Positions 35,549 to 44,645 of a stretch of DNA of 63,007 nt are shown here, piece after piece. Position numbers and translations under genes: made by a program. The notes under the pieces were generated by a model, which worked only from the letters and a program-made list of their open reading frames with translations, did no database searches and had not been told where the DNA came from. Location: positions 1 to 63,007 of the forward strand of contig JBFMDH010000040.1 in NCBI GenBank assembly GCA_040754075.1. Direction: 5' to 3'. Each line of letters starts with the position of its first letter. Position 1 is the stretch's first letter. The DNA comes from Acidobacteriota bacterium (lineage in GTDB: Bacteria; Acidobacteriota; Blastocatellia; UBA7656).

Positions 35549-36469
35549 TCACGATTTGATCTTCACTTCAAAAATATCCGGGCGCGAATAATGTCCGGTC
35601 ACATCAAGTGTGAGGTTTTCTTCGGTGATGCGCGAGAGGTCGAGTTCGGCTGTAAGAATCGCCTCCTCATCAAAAATCGGACCCGCAAGGATTGAACCAT
35701 CAGGGGCGATAATCACGCTGCCGCCGTTCAGTACCATTGCACTCGGATTCTGTTTGAGCGCGTCAATGGGTTCAAGTTCCTCGGGCAATTCGCTCGCCCG
35801 CATCACCGCGCCTGTGGCAATCACAAAACATCTGCCCTCGAAAGCGTATTGACGGCTGGCAATCAGGTTCATCTCTTTCACCTGGGGCCAGGCGGCGATG
35901 TGTATGTCTTCGCTCGATTCGTGCATGACCTGACGCGCCAGCGGCATCCAGTGTTCCCAACAAATCAATCCGCCAAGGCGTCCCGAAGCCGTGTCCACCG
36001 CGCGCAAACTTTTACCGTCGCCTTTGCCCCACACCAATCGCTCTGTATAGGTCGGCATGATTTTGCGATGGGCGTTTAATAATTCGCCATCCGCGCCAAA
36101 GGTCAGCATGGTGTTAAAGAGCGTGCCGCGCGCCGCGCCTACCGCTACACGTTCATTGACTGTGATGTTAATGACGACCTGGTGTTCACGCGCCGCACTG
36201 GCGATTGCCTCAGTGACCGGACTTGGAATCGTCACACTATTTTCGGCAAGCCGCGCAAAAACTTTTTTGACCGGCGCAAAGTCCCAGAGCGCAACATCAC
36301 GGCAGCAATCGAGCCATGCCGGGTAGCCGGGCAACCAGGTTTCAGGAAAAGCAATCAGTTTTGCGCCTTGTGCGGCGGCTTCTTCGATGAGGCGCAAAGC
36401 TTTTTCAAGTGAAGCCTGTAAATCAAGATAAACATTAGCGGCTTGAATGGCGGCGACTTTAACTTTCAT
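35549..36469 (-). CDS. Nitrilase-family carbon-nitrogen hydrolase
   Basis: A 306-residue enzyme with the complete Glu43-Lys136-Cys170 triad (IAFPETWLPGYP, NAHRKIMPTYTER, GGLICWEHWMP). These contexts, especially PETWLPGYP and CWEHWMP, match true nitrilases that hydrolyse organic nitriles to acids and ammonia, rather than amidases or Nit/omega-amidase members. Length fits the family. It is cytoplasmic, and the nitrile substrate cannot be predicted. It is convergent with the methyltransferase gene. Confidence 0.9.
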   Translation of the reverse strand: MKVKVAAIQAANVYLDLQASLEKALRLIEEAAAQGAKLIAFPETWLPGYPAWLDCCRDVALWDFAPVKKVFARLAENSVTIPSPVTEAIASAAREHQVVINITVNERVAVGAARGTLFNTMLTFGADGELLNAHRKIMPTYTERLVWGKGDGKSLRAVDTASGRLGGLICWEHWMPLARQVMHESSEDIHIAAWPQVKEMNLIASRQYAFEGRCFVIATGAVMRASELPEELEPIDALKQNPSAMVLNGGSVIIAPDGSILAGPIFDEEAILTAELDLSRITEENLTLDVTGHYSRPDIFEVKIKS

Positions 36470-36517
36470 AAAAATACCAGTTCATTGTGCTTTTTAATCG
36501 CGGATCAGGCAGACGAT

Positions 36518-36612
36518 TTCGCGGTCAGAGACCGCTCACTCAACCAAGGATTTTTGTTTACTTTTCATTCGCGGTCAGAGACCGCTCACGCAACAACCGT
36601 AGCGGTCAGAGT
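36518..36612. repeat. REP-like palindromic repeat (GCGGTCAGAGACCGC)
   Basis: Two near-identical 25-bp units at 36518-36544 and 36567-36594, each holding the imperfect palindrome GCGGTCAGAGACCGC followed by TCACNCAAC, and a partial third unit at 36600-36612. They lie in the 216-bp gap between the nitrilase start and the helicase stop. Confidence 0.8.
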
Positions 36613-36685
36613 TTTTAATTTTAAAGCGACCTGCCAGCTTGAGGTTTCCGCGCACTCGACAACCATCAATGATGGGTGATTATTT

Positions 36686-39061
36686 TCAGGCTTTTTCCAG
36701 CCCGGCAAATTTAGCGACGAATTTTTTCTGCCCGTAACCGGGAAAACTCACAGTCAATTTCGCTTCATCGCCGCTGCCTTCGACGCGCAAAATCATGCCA
36801 TAGCCATATTTCGCATGTTTGACACGCATACCGTTTTGCCAACCGGAACTTTTTTTAACCGGAGCCTTGCCGGTTCCCGGCTCCCGGTTCCCGGTTCCCT
36901 CTTTTCGTCCGGCTTCGTCAATGCGGCGTTTGAAAAATTGGTTGACGCTATCGACCGAGTTATAAGTTTTGCCGGAAAAGTTTGAACTCTTTTTCACAGG
37001 CGGCGGAGTTTCACCGCGCAAGGCAGCCGCCGCTTGACGATTGTGCTGCACCTCATCACGAGAAGCGAATTTCATCCACGACGGCACTAATGACACATCC
37101 TGTAATAATTCCAGCGGCAACTCATTTAAAAACCGTGACGGTTCGGCGGCAATCTCTTCGCCCCAGGTGCGCCGCTTCATGGCGTGGGTGATATACAGGT
37201 GTTGTTGCGCCCGCGTGATGGCGACATACATCAATCGTCGTTCTTCTTCCAAATCATCTTCGCTACTGACTGAACGCGAATGCGGAAAGAGATTTTCTTC
37301 AAGTCCGACAATGAACACCACGGGAAACTCCAAACCTTTTGCCGCGTGCATACTCATTAAGGTGACTTTCGCATCGGCTTTGTACTGGTCGGTATCGGCT
37401 ACGAGCGCCGCGTGGTCTATGAAATCCGTAAGCGTCTCTTGTTGATTTTCCGCTTCAACCGCAGCCGTCACCAATTCTTCGATATTGAACAAACGCCCGG
37501 TGGCTTCTTCGGAATTCTCTTCTTGTAAAGCACGAACATAGCTGGTATCCAAAGTCGCGGCTTTGACGATTTCCGAAAGCGGCTCGTTATTGTTGACGCG
37601 GTCACGCAATCCGTTAATCACCGCGCGAAAGCCTTCAAGCGCGAGCATGGCTCGGGCGTTCACTTTTTTCTCTTGAATGGCAATCGGAATCGCTTCCCAC
37701 CACGAAAGCTCCATATCTTTTTTTATCGCGTGAATCGCATCAAGCGTCGCTTTGCCGATGCCGCGCGCCGGTGAATTGATGATGCGCTCCAATGCCACAT
37801 CATCATTGGGATTCATCGCCAGTTTCAAATAGGCGATGATGTCTTTGACTTCGGCGCGTTCATAAAATGAAAAACCGCCGACGATGTTATAAGCGATGCC
37901 GCGACGGCGGCAGGCTTCTTCAAAAAGGCGCGATTGCGCGTTGGTGCGATAGAGCACGGCGCAGCGCGTGTGCGGGTCGCGTCTGATGTGTTCTTGAATT
38001 TTTTCAGCGACAAACGAAGCTTCGCCGTCGCCATCATAAGATTGATAGTAACGAATGCGCTCGCCTTCACCGAGATGCGGCGAAGCATAAAGGGTTTTCG
38101 GCAAACGTTGTTTATTGCGTTCGATGATTTGATTGGCAGCCGACAGAATAGTTTGGGTTGAACGATAATTCTGTTCGAGTTTGATGAGTTTGGCTTTTGC
38201 AAAATCGTTTTGAAAGTTCAAAGCGATTTTATAGTCTGCCGACCTGAAGGCGTAAATCGATTGATCAATGTCTCCCACGACACACAGACTGCGCCCTTTC
38301 CAGAATTCATCCGAATCAATTTTCGTGTGGTCAAGCCGCGATGAGCCGATGGCAAGCAAACGGATAAGTTCATATTGAATGGCGTTGGTGTCTTGAAATT
38401 CATCGACGCAAATGTGGCGGAATTTCTGATGATAATAATCACGCGCTTCCGGCACGCGCTTCAACAGTTCGACGGTTTTAATTAACAAATCATCGAAATC
38501 CATCGCATTCGATTGTGCCAGTCGTTGTTCATAATGTTTATAAACTTGCGCAATTTGATCGGTTCTCTCCGACGCATACTCGGCTTGACTGGCAAACGAA
38601 CCCGGCGATTGCCCGCGATTTTTTGCGCTGCTGATCACCGACATGGTCAACCGCGCGGGCAAAGCCTTATCGTCAATGCCAATCTCTTTCATGATGGTGC
38701 GGGCGACCCGCGCCTGATCATCCGCGTCATAAATCGTGAAGTTGCGAGTGTATCCCGCATTCATCTTTTCAACATCGCGCCTGAGCAGCCGCACACACAA
38801 GGAATGAAAAGTTGAAAGCAAGGGGGACGCGCTACGCCGCCCCGCGCCGAGCATTCTTTCGACGCGCTCTTTCATTTCCGACGCGGCTTTGTTGGTAAAG
38901 GTCACGGCGAGAATATTTTCAGGACGCGCGCCCTGTTCGATGAGATGCACGATGCGATAAGTAATGACGCGGGTTTTACCGGAACCGGCTCCGGCTAGAA
39001 TGAGCATTGGTCCTTCGATGGCTTCGACGGCTTCGCGTTGTTGTTGATTCAAATTGTCCAT
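36686..39061 (-). CDS. pcrA: ATP-dependent DNA helicase PcrA/UvrD
   Basis: A 791-residue superfamily 1A 3'-5' helicase for repair and removal of blocked replication or recombination intermediates. Walker A is LILAGAGSGKTRV (Lys29). CVDEFQDTNAIQYELI (motif II), VVGDIDQSIYAFRSAD (motif III), LEQNYRSTQTIL (motif IV), TLMSMHAAKGLEFPVVF (motif V) and RRLMYVAITRAQQHLY (motif VI) are all present. The C-terminus carries the Tudor-like domain of PcrA (GMRVKHAKYGYGMILRV). A linker before it (GTGNREPGTGKAP) is encoded by a heptamer array at 36872-36899. The ATG is next to another array. Confidence 0.96.
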   Translation of the reverse strand: MDNLNQQQREAVEAIEGPMLILAGAGSGKTRVITYRIVHLIEQGARPENILAVTFTNKAASEMKERVERMLGAGRRSASPLLSTFHSLCVRLLRRDVEKMNAGYTRNFTIYDADDQARVARTIMKEIGIDDKALPARLTMSVISSAKNRGQSPGSFASQAEYASERTDQIAQVYKHYEQRLAQSNAMDFDDLLIKTVELLKRVPEARDYYHQKFRHICVDEFQDTNAIQYELIRLLAIGSSRLDHTKIDSDEFWKGRSLCVVGDIDQSIYAFRSADYKIALNFQNDFAKAKLIKLEQNYRSTQTILSAANQIIERNKQRLPKTLYASPHLGEGERIRYYQSYDGDGEASFVAEKIQEHIRRDPHTRCAVLYRTNAQSRLFEEACRRRGIAYNIVGGFSFYERAEVKDIIAYLKLAMNPNDDVALERIINSPARGIGKATLDAIHAIKKDMELSWWEAIPIAIQEKKVNARAMLALEGFRAVINGLRDRVNNNEPLSEIVKAATLDTSYVRALQEENSEEATGRLFNIEELVTAAVEAENQQETLTDFIDHAALVADTDQYKADAKVTLMSMHAAKGLEFPVVFIVGLEENLFPHSRSVSSEDDLEEERRLMYVAITRAQQHLYITHAMKRRTWGEEIAAEPSRFLNELPLELLQDVSLVPSWMKFASRDEVQHNRQAAAALRGETPPPVKKSSNFSGKTYNSVDSVNQFFKRRIDEAGRKEGTGNREPGTGKAPVKKSSGWQNGMRVKHAKYGYGMILRVEGSGDEAKLTVSFPGYGQKKFVAKFAGLEKA
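36872..36899. repeat. Heptamer array inside pcrA (GGTTCCC)
   Basis: GGTTCCC, GGCTCCC, GGTTCCC, GGTTCCC. It lies in the flexible linker before the C-terminal domain, where extra residues are tolerated. Confidence 0.85.
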
Positions 39062-39063
39062 GA

Positions 39064-39139
39064 GAATTCAGGATTCAGGATTGAGGATTCAGGGCGGGAT
39101 GGCAGCTTAACTGAATCCTCAATCCTGAATCCGCAATCC
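39064..39139. repeat. Empty inverted heptamer element between pcrA and the isochorismatase gene
   Basis: GAATTCA, GGATTCA, GGATTGA, GGATTCA (39064-39091), a 20-bp spacer, then TGAATCC, TCAATCC, TGAATCC, GCAATCC (39112-39139). It fills the gap exactly, from just upstream of the pcrA ATG to the stop codon of the isochorismatase-family gene (39139-39141). Same heptamer class as 26741-26820. Confidence 0.9.
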
Positions 39140-39696
39140 TATTTGATTAAGCTTTGAATGGCTTTGAAATGTGGAGAATCGGCGGTGCGTAGCATTTCAA
39201 AAAGCGACATTTCCAAATTCGATAAAACCGCGCCCGCCTGCGTCAACCGATGGAGCGCGACCTCTTTGCTTTCGCGTTTGCGCGAGGTGATGCAATCGAC
39301 CAACAGGTGAACTTCGATATCCTGCGTGAGCAAATCCAAGACGGTTTGGGTGACACAGATATGCGCTTCAATGCCGCAGACCAGCGCCTGTTTGATGTTG
39401 CGCGAAATCAATTGCTGGCGGAAATCATCAACCCCGCAACTGCTGAAACAAATCTTTTCGATGGTGGTGGCGTCCTGTGCGAGATGCGGTTGAATTTCCC
39501 CTGCGGTGTGTTTCAATCCTTTCGGATATTGCTCGGTGACGATGACCGGAACTTCCAGGAGGCGCGCGCCTTGAACGGCTTTGCTGATACGTAGGGCAAC
39601 CTCGCCGAAATCCTGTATGACTGAACGAAACGCCTCCTGCATATCAATAACGATGAGCGCGGCGTGTTCGCGTGAAAGACGAGAGATATGGTTCAT
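39139..39696 (-). CDS. Isochorismatase-family cysteine hydrolase
   Basis: A 185-residue alpha/beta hydrolase with the family triad Asp18 (ALIVIDMQEAF), Lys81 (TIEKICFSSC) and Cys114 (GIEAHICVTQT). The cis-peptide region ALVCGIEAHICV is clear. Family members cleave isochorismate, nicotinamide, ureas and related amides; the close similarity to YcaC-type proteins gives no certain substrate. Stop codon overlaps the heptamer element downstream. It is followed by pcrA in the same direction. Confidence 0.87.
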   Translation of the reverse strand: MNHISRLSREHAALIVIDMQEAFRSVIQDFGEVALRISKAVQGARLLEVPVIVTEQYPKGLKHTAGEIQPHLAQDATTIEKICFSSCGVDDFRQQLISRNIKQALVCGIEAHICVTQTVLDLLTQDIEVHLLVDCITSRKRESKEVALHRLTQAGAVLSNLEMSLFEMLRTADSPHFKAIQSLIK

Positions 39697-39710
39697 AAAA
39701 TTTGTGCGGG

Positions 39711-40049
39711 TTATTGAGAATTCCCGTTTATTGGATTGCGTTTCATTAAAATATCAATGACCGCATGCAAACGTTTATCTGTGTGTTCCTGACTTTCAGT
39801 CAATTTTTTCTGCGCTTCAATCAGTTCGGTATATTTCTCAGCCAGTGTGCCGGCGATTGCCGTCAAGCCCATGACCGAATTCGTCAACTGATCAAGCTGT
39901 TTCTGCTGTTGCTCAAACTGTTTATGCTGTTGCCCCTGCAATTCAGCCTGTTGATGTTGTTTCGCCTCCAGTTCTTTCAATCCGGCGTAAAATTGTCCCT
40001 GCTGTTCCAGAACAAACTGAATGGCTTTTTCCAGTTCTTCGCTTGTCAT
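39711..40049 (-). CDS. Coiled-coil protein of unknown function
   Basis: I use ATG 40049 (MTSEELEKAIQFVLEQQGQF) because the longer frame starts at TTG and adds 13 residues of low quality. The 112-residue product is almost entirely helical and Gln/Lys/Glu-rich (QHQQAELQGQQHKQFEQQQK) with a heptad pattern, so it probably oligomerises as a coiled coil. No membrane segment. It lies between the isochorismatase-family gene and a TPR gene on the same strand. Function unknown. Confidence 0.6.
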   Translation of the reverse strand: MTSEELEKAIQFVLEQQGQFYAGLKELEAKQHQQAELQGQQHKQFEQQQKQLDQLTNSVMGLTAIAGTLAEKYTELIEAQKKLTESQEHTDKRLHAVIDILMKRNPINGNSQ

Positions 40050-40138
40050 AATGTAATCGTTATAAATCCCGTTGTCAGCAACTGTCAACTGACCAGACGG
40101 ACAACCACGACGGGCACAACGATCAACAAGCCCATTGC

Positions 40139-41143
40139 TTATTTTTTATTCTCCTGAATGTATTGCTGCAATTTTTTCTTATCGGGGTAATCAGGTTTCT
40201 TTTCCAAAAATTTCTCGTACTCAATTGCGGCGCGGTCTTTCATTCCGGCTCCGTTATAAAGCGTCGCAAGCCTTAAATGCACATCGGCTTTGCCGACGGG
40301 GTCAAGCTTAATCGCTTCGTTCAGGTAGCCAACGGCTTTCGAGCCTTTCTTGATTTGCAGGTAGCATTCACCCAACAAATGATTGGCTTCGGCAGAAGGC
40401 GGTGGCGTGGCAACCGCGCGCGTCAGGATTTCAATCGCGCCATCATAATTTTTCTGCGCGATTCTGAGTTTCCCAAGGCTCATCAGCGCCAGCATATAAT
40501 CGGGCTTTTCCTGCAAGGCGCGAAGATAAGAACTTTCGGCATCGCCATTTTTATCCTGTTTGGATTGCAACGTACCAATGCCTGCCCAGGCGATAAAATC
40601 TTTGGGGTCATCGGTGACGATCTCTTTGAGTAACGTCATGGCTTCGTCATTTCTTTTTTTATCAATCGCCTCCATCGCTTTATCGAATTTGCTTTGATTG
40701 GCAGGCAAACGATTGTAACTAACTGCTGCGACCGTCCCACTCGCCGACGGATTTTTTCTGCCAACATTGGGACGCCATTCCAAAGCGATGTCCTGGCGCA
40801 CATCGGTCGGGCGAAGTTCCATCAAGCGCACGCGAATGCGCGCGACCTCATCGTTTTCAACCTGCACAACAATGTCATACTCGCCGTTTTGAACATTCAA
40901 AAAACGATAGCGCCCATTATTGGTGGTCGGTTGTCTGCCGATAACATTGCCGCTCGCTGTAACCAGTAAAATATGATAGGACGCAGGCTTGAGTCCGGTT
41001 ACTTTACTTTCATCGACGCGCAAATCACCCAACAAGGTGTTGCCGCTTTGCGCGCCGGCGTTCAGTGAATAAAACACCAACACCAGAGTCAACAACTTCA
41101 CCAACGCTTTTACCGAATGATTGAAAAAAAATGCGAATGTCAT
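40139..41143 (-). CDS. Exported TPR protein with carboxypeptidase-regulatory-like N-domain
   Basis: A 334-residue protein. GGGAGG precedes the ATG by six bases. A signal peptide (residues 1-32, LLTLVLVFYSLNAGAQ) is followed by a small beta domain (LKPASYHILLVTASGNVIGR, NGRYRFLNVQNGEYDIVV) similar to carboxypeptidase regulatory/Cna-B-like folds. About four to five tetratricopeptide repeats follow (AWAGIGTLQSKQDKNGDAES, ALMSLGKLRIAQKNYDGAIE, HLLGECYLQIKKGSKAVGYL). It is probably a periplasmic scaffold. This domain pairing is frequent in acidobacterial genomes, from general knowledge. Confidence 0.78.
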   Translation of the reverse strand: MTFAFFFNHSVKALVKLLTLVLVFYSLNAGAQSGNTLLGDLRVDESKVTGLKPASYHILLVTASGNVIGRQPTTNNGRYRFLNVQNGEYDIVVQVENDEVARIRVRLMELRPTDVRQDIALEWRPNVGRKNPSASGTVAAVSYNRLPANQSKFDKAMEAIDKKRNDEAMTLLKEIVTDDPKDFIAWAGIGTLQSKQDKNGDAESSYLRALQEKPDYMLALMSLGKLRIAQKNYDGAIEILTRAVATPPPSAEANHLLGECYLQIKKGSKAVGYLNEAIKLDPVGKADVHLRLATLYNGAGMKDRAAIEYEKFLEKKPDYPDKKKLQQYIQENKK

Positions 41144-41236
41144 GATGCACCTCCCGTCTTTGGCTGGGCAGTCAGTCTAACAAAACAAAATTTCCCAAGC
41201 CAAGCAGATAATTTAGCGTTTCAATCCTTGCTGTAG

Positions 41237-41266
41237 TTGACACTCGAAAAGCGCCCCGCCTAGTAT
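41237..41266 (+). promoter_or_regulatory. Promoter of polA, likely leaderless
   Basis: TTGACA (41237-41242), an 18-bp spacer and TAGTAT (41261-41266). Transcription would begin near 41273, at the in-frame ATG 41274. The alternative ATG at 41265 overlaps the -10 box and could not be on this transcript. Confidence 0.6.
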
Positions 41267-41273
41267 GACCGCT

Positions 41274-44030
41274 ATGGGTTTAACCGAACGCAAACGCCTC
41301 TTTATTGTCGATGGAATGTCACAAGTCTATCGCGCTTATTATGCGATTCGCGGTTTATCGAATTCCGCGGGCCAACCGACCAACGCAGTTTACGGATTCA
41401 CCATGATGCTCAGGCGACTAATCAACGCCGAACAACCTGATTTTCTCGGCGTCGCTTTCGATTCGCCGGAACCGACTTTTCGCCACGAACAATTTGAACG
41501 CTACAAAGCGCAGCGCGCCCCTATGCCCGACGACCTGGTTTTACAATTGCCATTCATCGAACGTGTCTGCCAAGTGTTGCGCGTTCCGCTCATTCGTTAC
41601 GCAGGTTACGAAGCCGACGACATCATCGGCACCTGGGCAACCAAAGCCAAACAGGCGGGCATTGACGTCATCATCGTTTCCAACGATAAAGATTTATGCC
41701 AACTGGTGAATAGCCACGTCAAAATGATGCGCGCCGAACGCAGCGGCGATTTGCGCTGGCTGGATGAAAAAGGCGTTGAAGAAAAATTGAATGTTCGTCC
41801 CGATCAAGTGGTTGATTTGTTGGGACTGTGGGGCGACGCCTCCGACAATATTCCGGGCGCGCCGGGGATAGGTGAAAAAGGCGCAAAACAGATTATTCAG
41901 GAATTCGGCAGCATCGAAAACGCCTACGCCCACGCCGCAGAGATTCCCCGCAAAGTCTATCGCGAAAGTTTACTCAATAATATTGAATTGATTCGCCAAT
42001 CGCGGGAACTCGCGCGCATCGTTTGTGATTTGCCGATTGAACTCGATTTGGAAGCCTTGAAATACGAAACCCCCGACCGCGAAGCAGCCTACGAATTATT
42101 TTCCGAGTTGGAATTCGGACAACTCTCGCGTGAGTTTGCCGACGCTGCCAATCCCGAAACTCTGGCTCTGGTTGCGGCGCGCAAAGCCGGTGCGGTGCGT
42201 TATACGAACATTGCGACCAAAAGCGAACTGACGAAATTTATCAAATCATTACACGGCGAAGACCGCTTTGCCCTAGCGGTTGCCACCCGCAAAGGCGCGG
42301 CATACGGCTTGGCGATTTCAACTGCCGCATCGAATGCCACGCTGATTGATTTTGATAAACTGGCGGAAAAAGTTGATGCCCTCAGTTTGCTCAAAGATAT
42401 TTTAGAAAATGGCTTGATTCAAAAATCCATTCACGATTGGAAAGGCGCGCTCAGCGCTCTAACCGATTATCTGCATCGCCAGGCAGCCTCGGTTGAATCG
42501 ACCGATGAAGCCAGTTCGCCACTGTTTGCGGCGATGCAAGCCAAGCCCGCCCACGATGGCACGATTCAGAAGTTTACGCCGCTCATTCGCATTGAAGGCG
42601 TCGAAGATGACACCTTGCTTGCAGCATACTTACTTGACCCTAATCGCCTCGAACATCCGTTACTGGAAATTGCCCGCGAACATCTGGGATTGCAGATGAT
42701 TGATACGCTCGAAGGATTCGAGGCTGATGATTTACACGCTTTGCAAATCGCCGATTTCACAGGACAGGTGGCAGACGTATTGCGCGCCAAGTTGCGCGAC
42801 CGGGAGCTTGAAAAAATTTATAGCGAAATCGAATTGCCGCTGGTTGAAGTATTGTTTGAAATGGAACAGGTCGGCGTACGGGTTGACATCAAGGCTTTGA
42901 AAAAAGCCGAACAGGAAATGCAGAAAGAACTGGAACGCCTGACCAAAGCGATTTATCAAGTCGCCGGTCAGGAATTCAATATCAATTCACCTGCGCAACT
43001 CGGCGAGGTGTTCGAGAAACTCAATTTTGAACTGACACGCAAAACCAAAACCGGAAAGATTTCCACCTCGAACGATGTGCTGGTTGAACTTGCGGAAAAA
43101 TATGAACTGCCTAAGCTCATCATCGAATACCGCGAGATTGCCAAACTCAAAAACACTTATGTTGATGCCTTGCCGCGCCTCATCAACCCGCGCACCGGGC
43201 GCATTCACACGACGCTCAATCAGGCAATCGCCGCAACCGGCAGGCTGTCATCAACGAATCCCAATCTGCAAAACATCCCGGTGCGGACAGAGCTTGGTCG
43301 TCGCATCCGCGCAGCGTTTGTGCCGTCTGTGGGGTACGTGTTGATGTCCGCCGATTATTCGCAAATCGAACTGAGACTCTTTGCGCATCTGACAGGCGAT
43401 AACAAGATGACCGAAGCGTTTCAGAAAAACGAAGACATTCACGCCAAAACCGCGCGCGAAGTTTTCGGCGCCAAGACCAAAGCAGAAGAACACGATTTGC
43501 GACGGCTTGCGAAAATCGTCAACTTCGCGATTCCCTATTCGGTCGGCGCATTTGGACTGGCGCAGCGCACCACGCTCAGCAGAGCCGAAGCCAAAAAAGC
43601 GATTGATAATTATTACGAAACCTACAAAGACGTGCGCCGCTACATGGAAGAGACGCCGGAAGTCGCCCGCCAGACCGGTTGTGTGAAAAGCATATTCGGC
43701 AGGTCGCGACCGATTCCCGACATCAACAATAAAAATCATGCCTTGCGGGCAAGAGCCGAACGCGAAGCCATCAACGCGCCTTTGCAGGCAAGCGCCGCCG
43801 ATTTGATGAAGATGGCGATGCTCAAAGTCCACGACCGATTACAACGCGAAAAATTGAAAGCGCAAATCATCATGCAGGTGCATGACGAACTGTTGCTCGA
43901 AGTGCCCGAAGCGGAAATTGAGCGGGTTAAGGAATTGGTAAAAGCTGAAATGGAAAATGTCTATCCCTTGAGTGTGCCGCTCATCGTTGATGTTGGCACA
44001 GGGAAAAACTGGATGGAAGCAAAACCGTAA
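41274..44030 (+). CDS. polA: DNA polymerase I
   Basis: A 918-residue repair and Okazaki-processing polymerase. I choose ATG 41274 over 41265 because of the promoter position. The N-terminal 5'-3' nuclease is intact (LFIVDGMSQVYRAYYAI, GVAFDSPEPTFRHE, YEADDIIGTWA, GDASDNIPGAPGIGEKGA). The central 3'-5' exonuclease domain lacks the DxE catalytic pair (the site reads FALAVATRKG), so proofreading is probably absent. The polymerase domain is complete: RLSSTNPNLQNIPVRTELGR, SADYSQIELRLFAHL (motif A), RRLAKIVNFAIPYSVGAFGL (motif B) and QVHDELLLEVPE (motif C). Confidence 0.96.
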   Translation: MGLTERKRLFIVDGMSQVYRAYYAIRGLSNSAGQPTNAVYGFTMMLRRLINAEQPDFLGVAFDSPEPTFRHEQFERYKAQRAPMPDDLVLQLPFIERVCQVLRVPLIRYAGYEADDIIGTWATKAKQAGIDVIIVSNDKDLCQLVNSHVKMMRAERSGDLRWLDEKGVEEKLNVRPDQVVDLLGLWGDASDNIPGAPGIGEKGAKQIIQEFGSIENAYAHAAEIPRKVYRESLLNNIELIRQSRELARIVCDLPIELDLEALKYETPDREAAYELFSELEFGQLSREFADAANPETLALVAARKAGAVRYTNIATKSELTKFIKSLHGEDRFALAVATRKGAAYGLAISTAASNATLIDFDKLAEKVDALSLLKDILENGLIQKSIHDWKGALSALTDYLHRQAASVESTDEASSPLFAAMQAKPAHDGTIQKFTPLIRIEGVEDDTLLAAYLLDPNRLEHPLLEIAREHLGLQMIDTLEGFEADDLHALQIADFTGQVADVLRAKLRDRELEKIYSEIELPLVEVLFEMEQVGVRVDIKALKKAEQEMQKELERLTKAIYQVAGQEFNINSPAQLGEVFEKLNFELTRKTKTGKISTSNDVLVELAEKYELPKLIIEYREIAKLKNTYVDALPRLINPRTGRIHTTLNQAIAATGRLSSTNPNLQNIPVRTELGRRIRAAFVPSVGYVLMSADYSQIELRLFAHLTGDNKMTEAFQKNEDIHAKTAREVFGAKTKAEEHDLRRLAKIVNFAIPYSVGAFGLAQRTTLSRAEAKKAIDNYYETYKDVRRYMEETPEVARQTGCVKSIFGRSRPIPDINNKNHALRARAEREAINAPLQASAADLMKMAMLKVHDRLQREKLKAQIIMQVHDELLLEVPEAEIERVKELVKAEMENVYPLSVPLIVDVGTGKNWMEAKP

Positions 44031-44066
44031 AAACAGCCATTTTACTCAATAAAAACGGCTGTTTTA
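44030..44066 (+). terminator. Terminator after polA
   Basis: AAAACAGCC (44030-44038) pairs with GGCTGTTTT (44057-44065), extended inward by an A/T-rich pairing. The T run is the stem's 3' side. It lies directly at the polA stop and faces the convergent gene at 44088. Confidence 0.65.
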
Positions 44067-44087
44067 CGATTGCGATGGAATTTTCAA

Positions 44088-44645
44088 TTAAGCGAATGAG
44101 CGTTCAAATAAAGCTTTAATCGCGGCTTTGCCATGCTCTTCAAGCACGCTGGTGCCGGTGCCGGTGAAATGAATGTGGGTGATGACCGGCAAATCATCAT
44201 CTTTACGTTCGACCCAATCCGAATCATTCCAGGTAAACCAGGCGTTGCGTTTCTGGTCGAAAACGTGCAGAGGTTTATTGCAGAGTTTGGCAAATTCTGC
44301 GCCCCATCCGGTGCCACCCTTCACGGTTTTGTCTTCGAGAATTTCCCCGATGACATAAATCTCCTGACCGTTGTTGATTTGATACCAGATGCTTTGCAGG
44401 AGTTTGCGAAACGTCGGGCTGTCGTTATAGCGACGATTCATCAGGCGGGATACATACGCGAGGCTCACATCGCCTTTGAGTAACTCTTCGTGATTGAGAA
44501 CGCGATGTCCGCGCCCGCGAACGATGTTGTGCCCTTCAAATGTGAAATTGACTTCTTCAATACCAAACTTCTCGGCGTTTGCGCCAAACTCGGCTTCCGC
44601 GCCTTTGGCGCCGCCGCTGAACAAAATAAAATCTTCTTTATTCAT
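44088..44645 (-). CDS. Possible SLOG-superfamily nucleotide-binding protein
   Basis: A 185-residue cytoplasmic protein. FILFSGGAKGAEAEFGANAEKFG near the start resembles the glycine-rich nucleotide-binding loop of SLOG/LOG-like proteins, and VKGGTGWGAEFAKLCNKPLHVFDQ resembles their second glycine-rich segment that often reads GGxGT. The middle has GEIYVIGEI-like beta strand text (QEIYVIGEILED). SLOG domains bind nucleotides or their derivatives and occur in cytokinin-activating enzymes and in defence systems. No partner gene is adjacent, so the role is open. The family assignment is tentative. Confidence 0.4.
   Translation of the reverse strand: MNKEDFILFSGGAKGAEAEFGANAEKFGIEEVNFTFEGHNIVRGRGHRVLNHEELLKGDVSLAYVSRLMNRRYNDSPTFRKLLQSIWYQINNGQEIYVIGEILEDKTVKGGTGWGAEFAKLCNKPLHVFDQKRNAWFTWNDSDWVERKDDDLPVITHIHFTGTGTSVLEEHGKAAIKALFERSFA

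Noticed and set aside
36518-36612. CRISPR array
   Set aside because: Only two and a half palindromic units with short irregular spacing and no cas genes.
43251-43832. Minus-strand 193-codon frame in the polymerase domain of polA
   Set aside because: It is antisense to the most conserved polA region.
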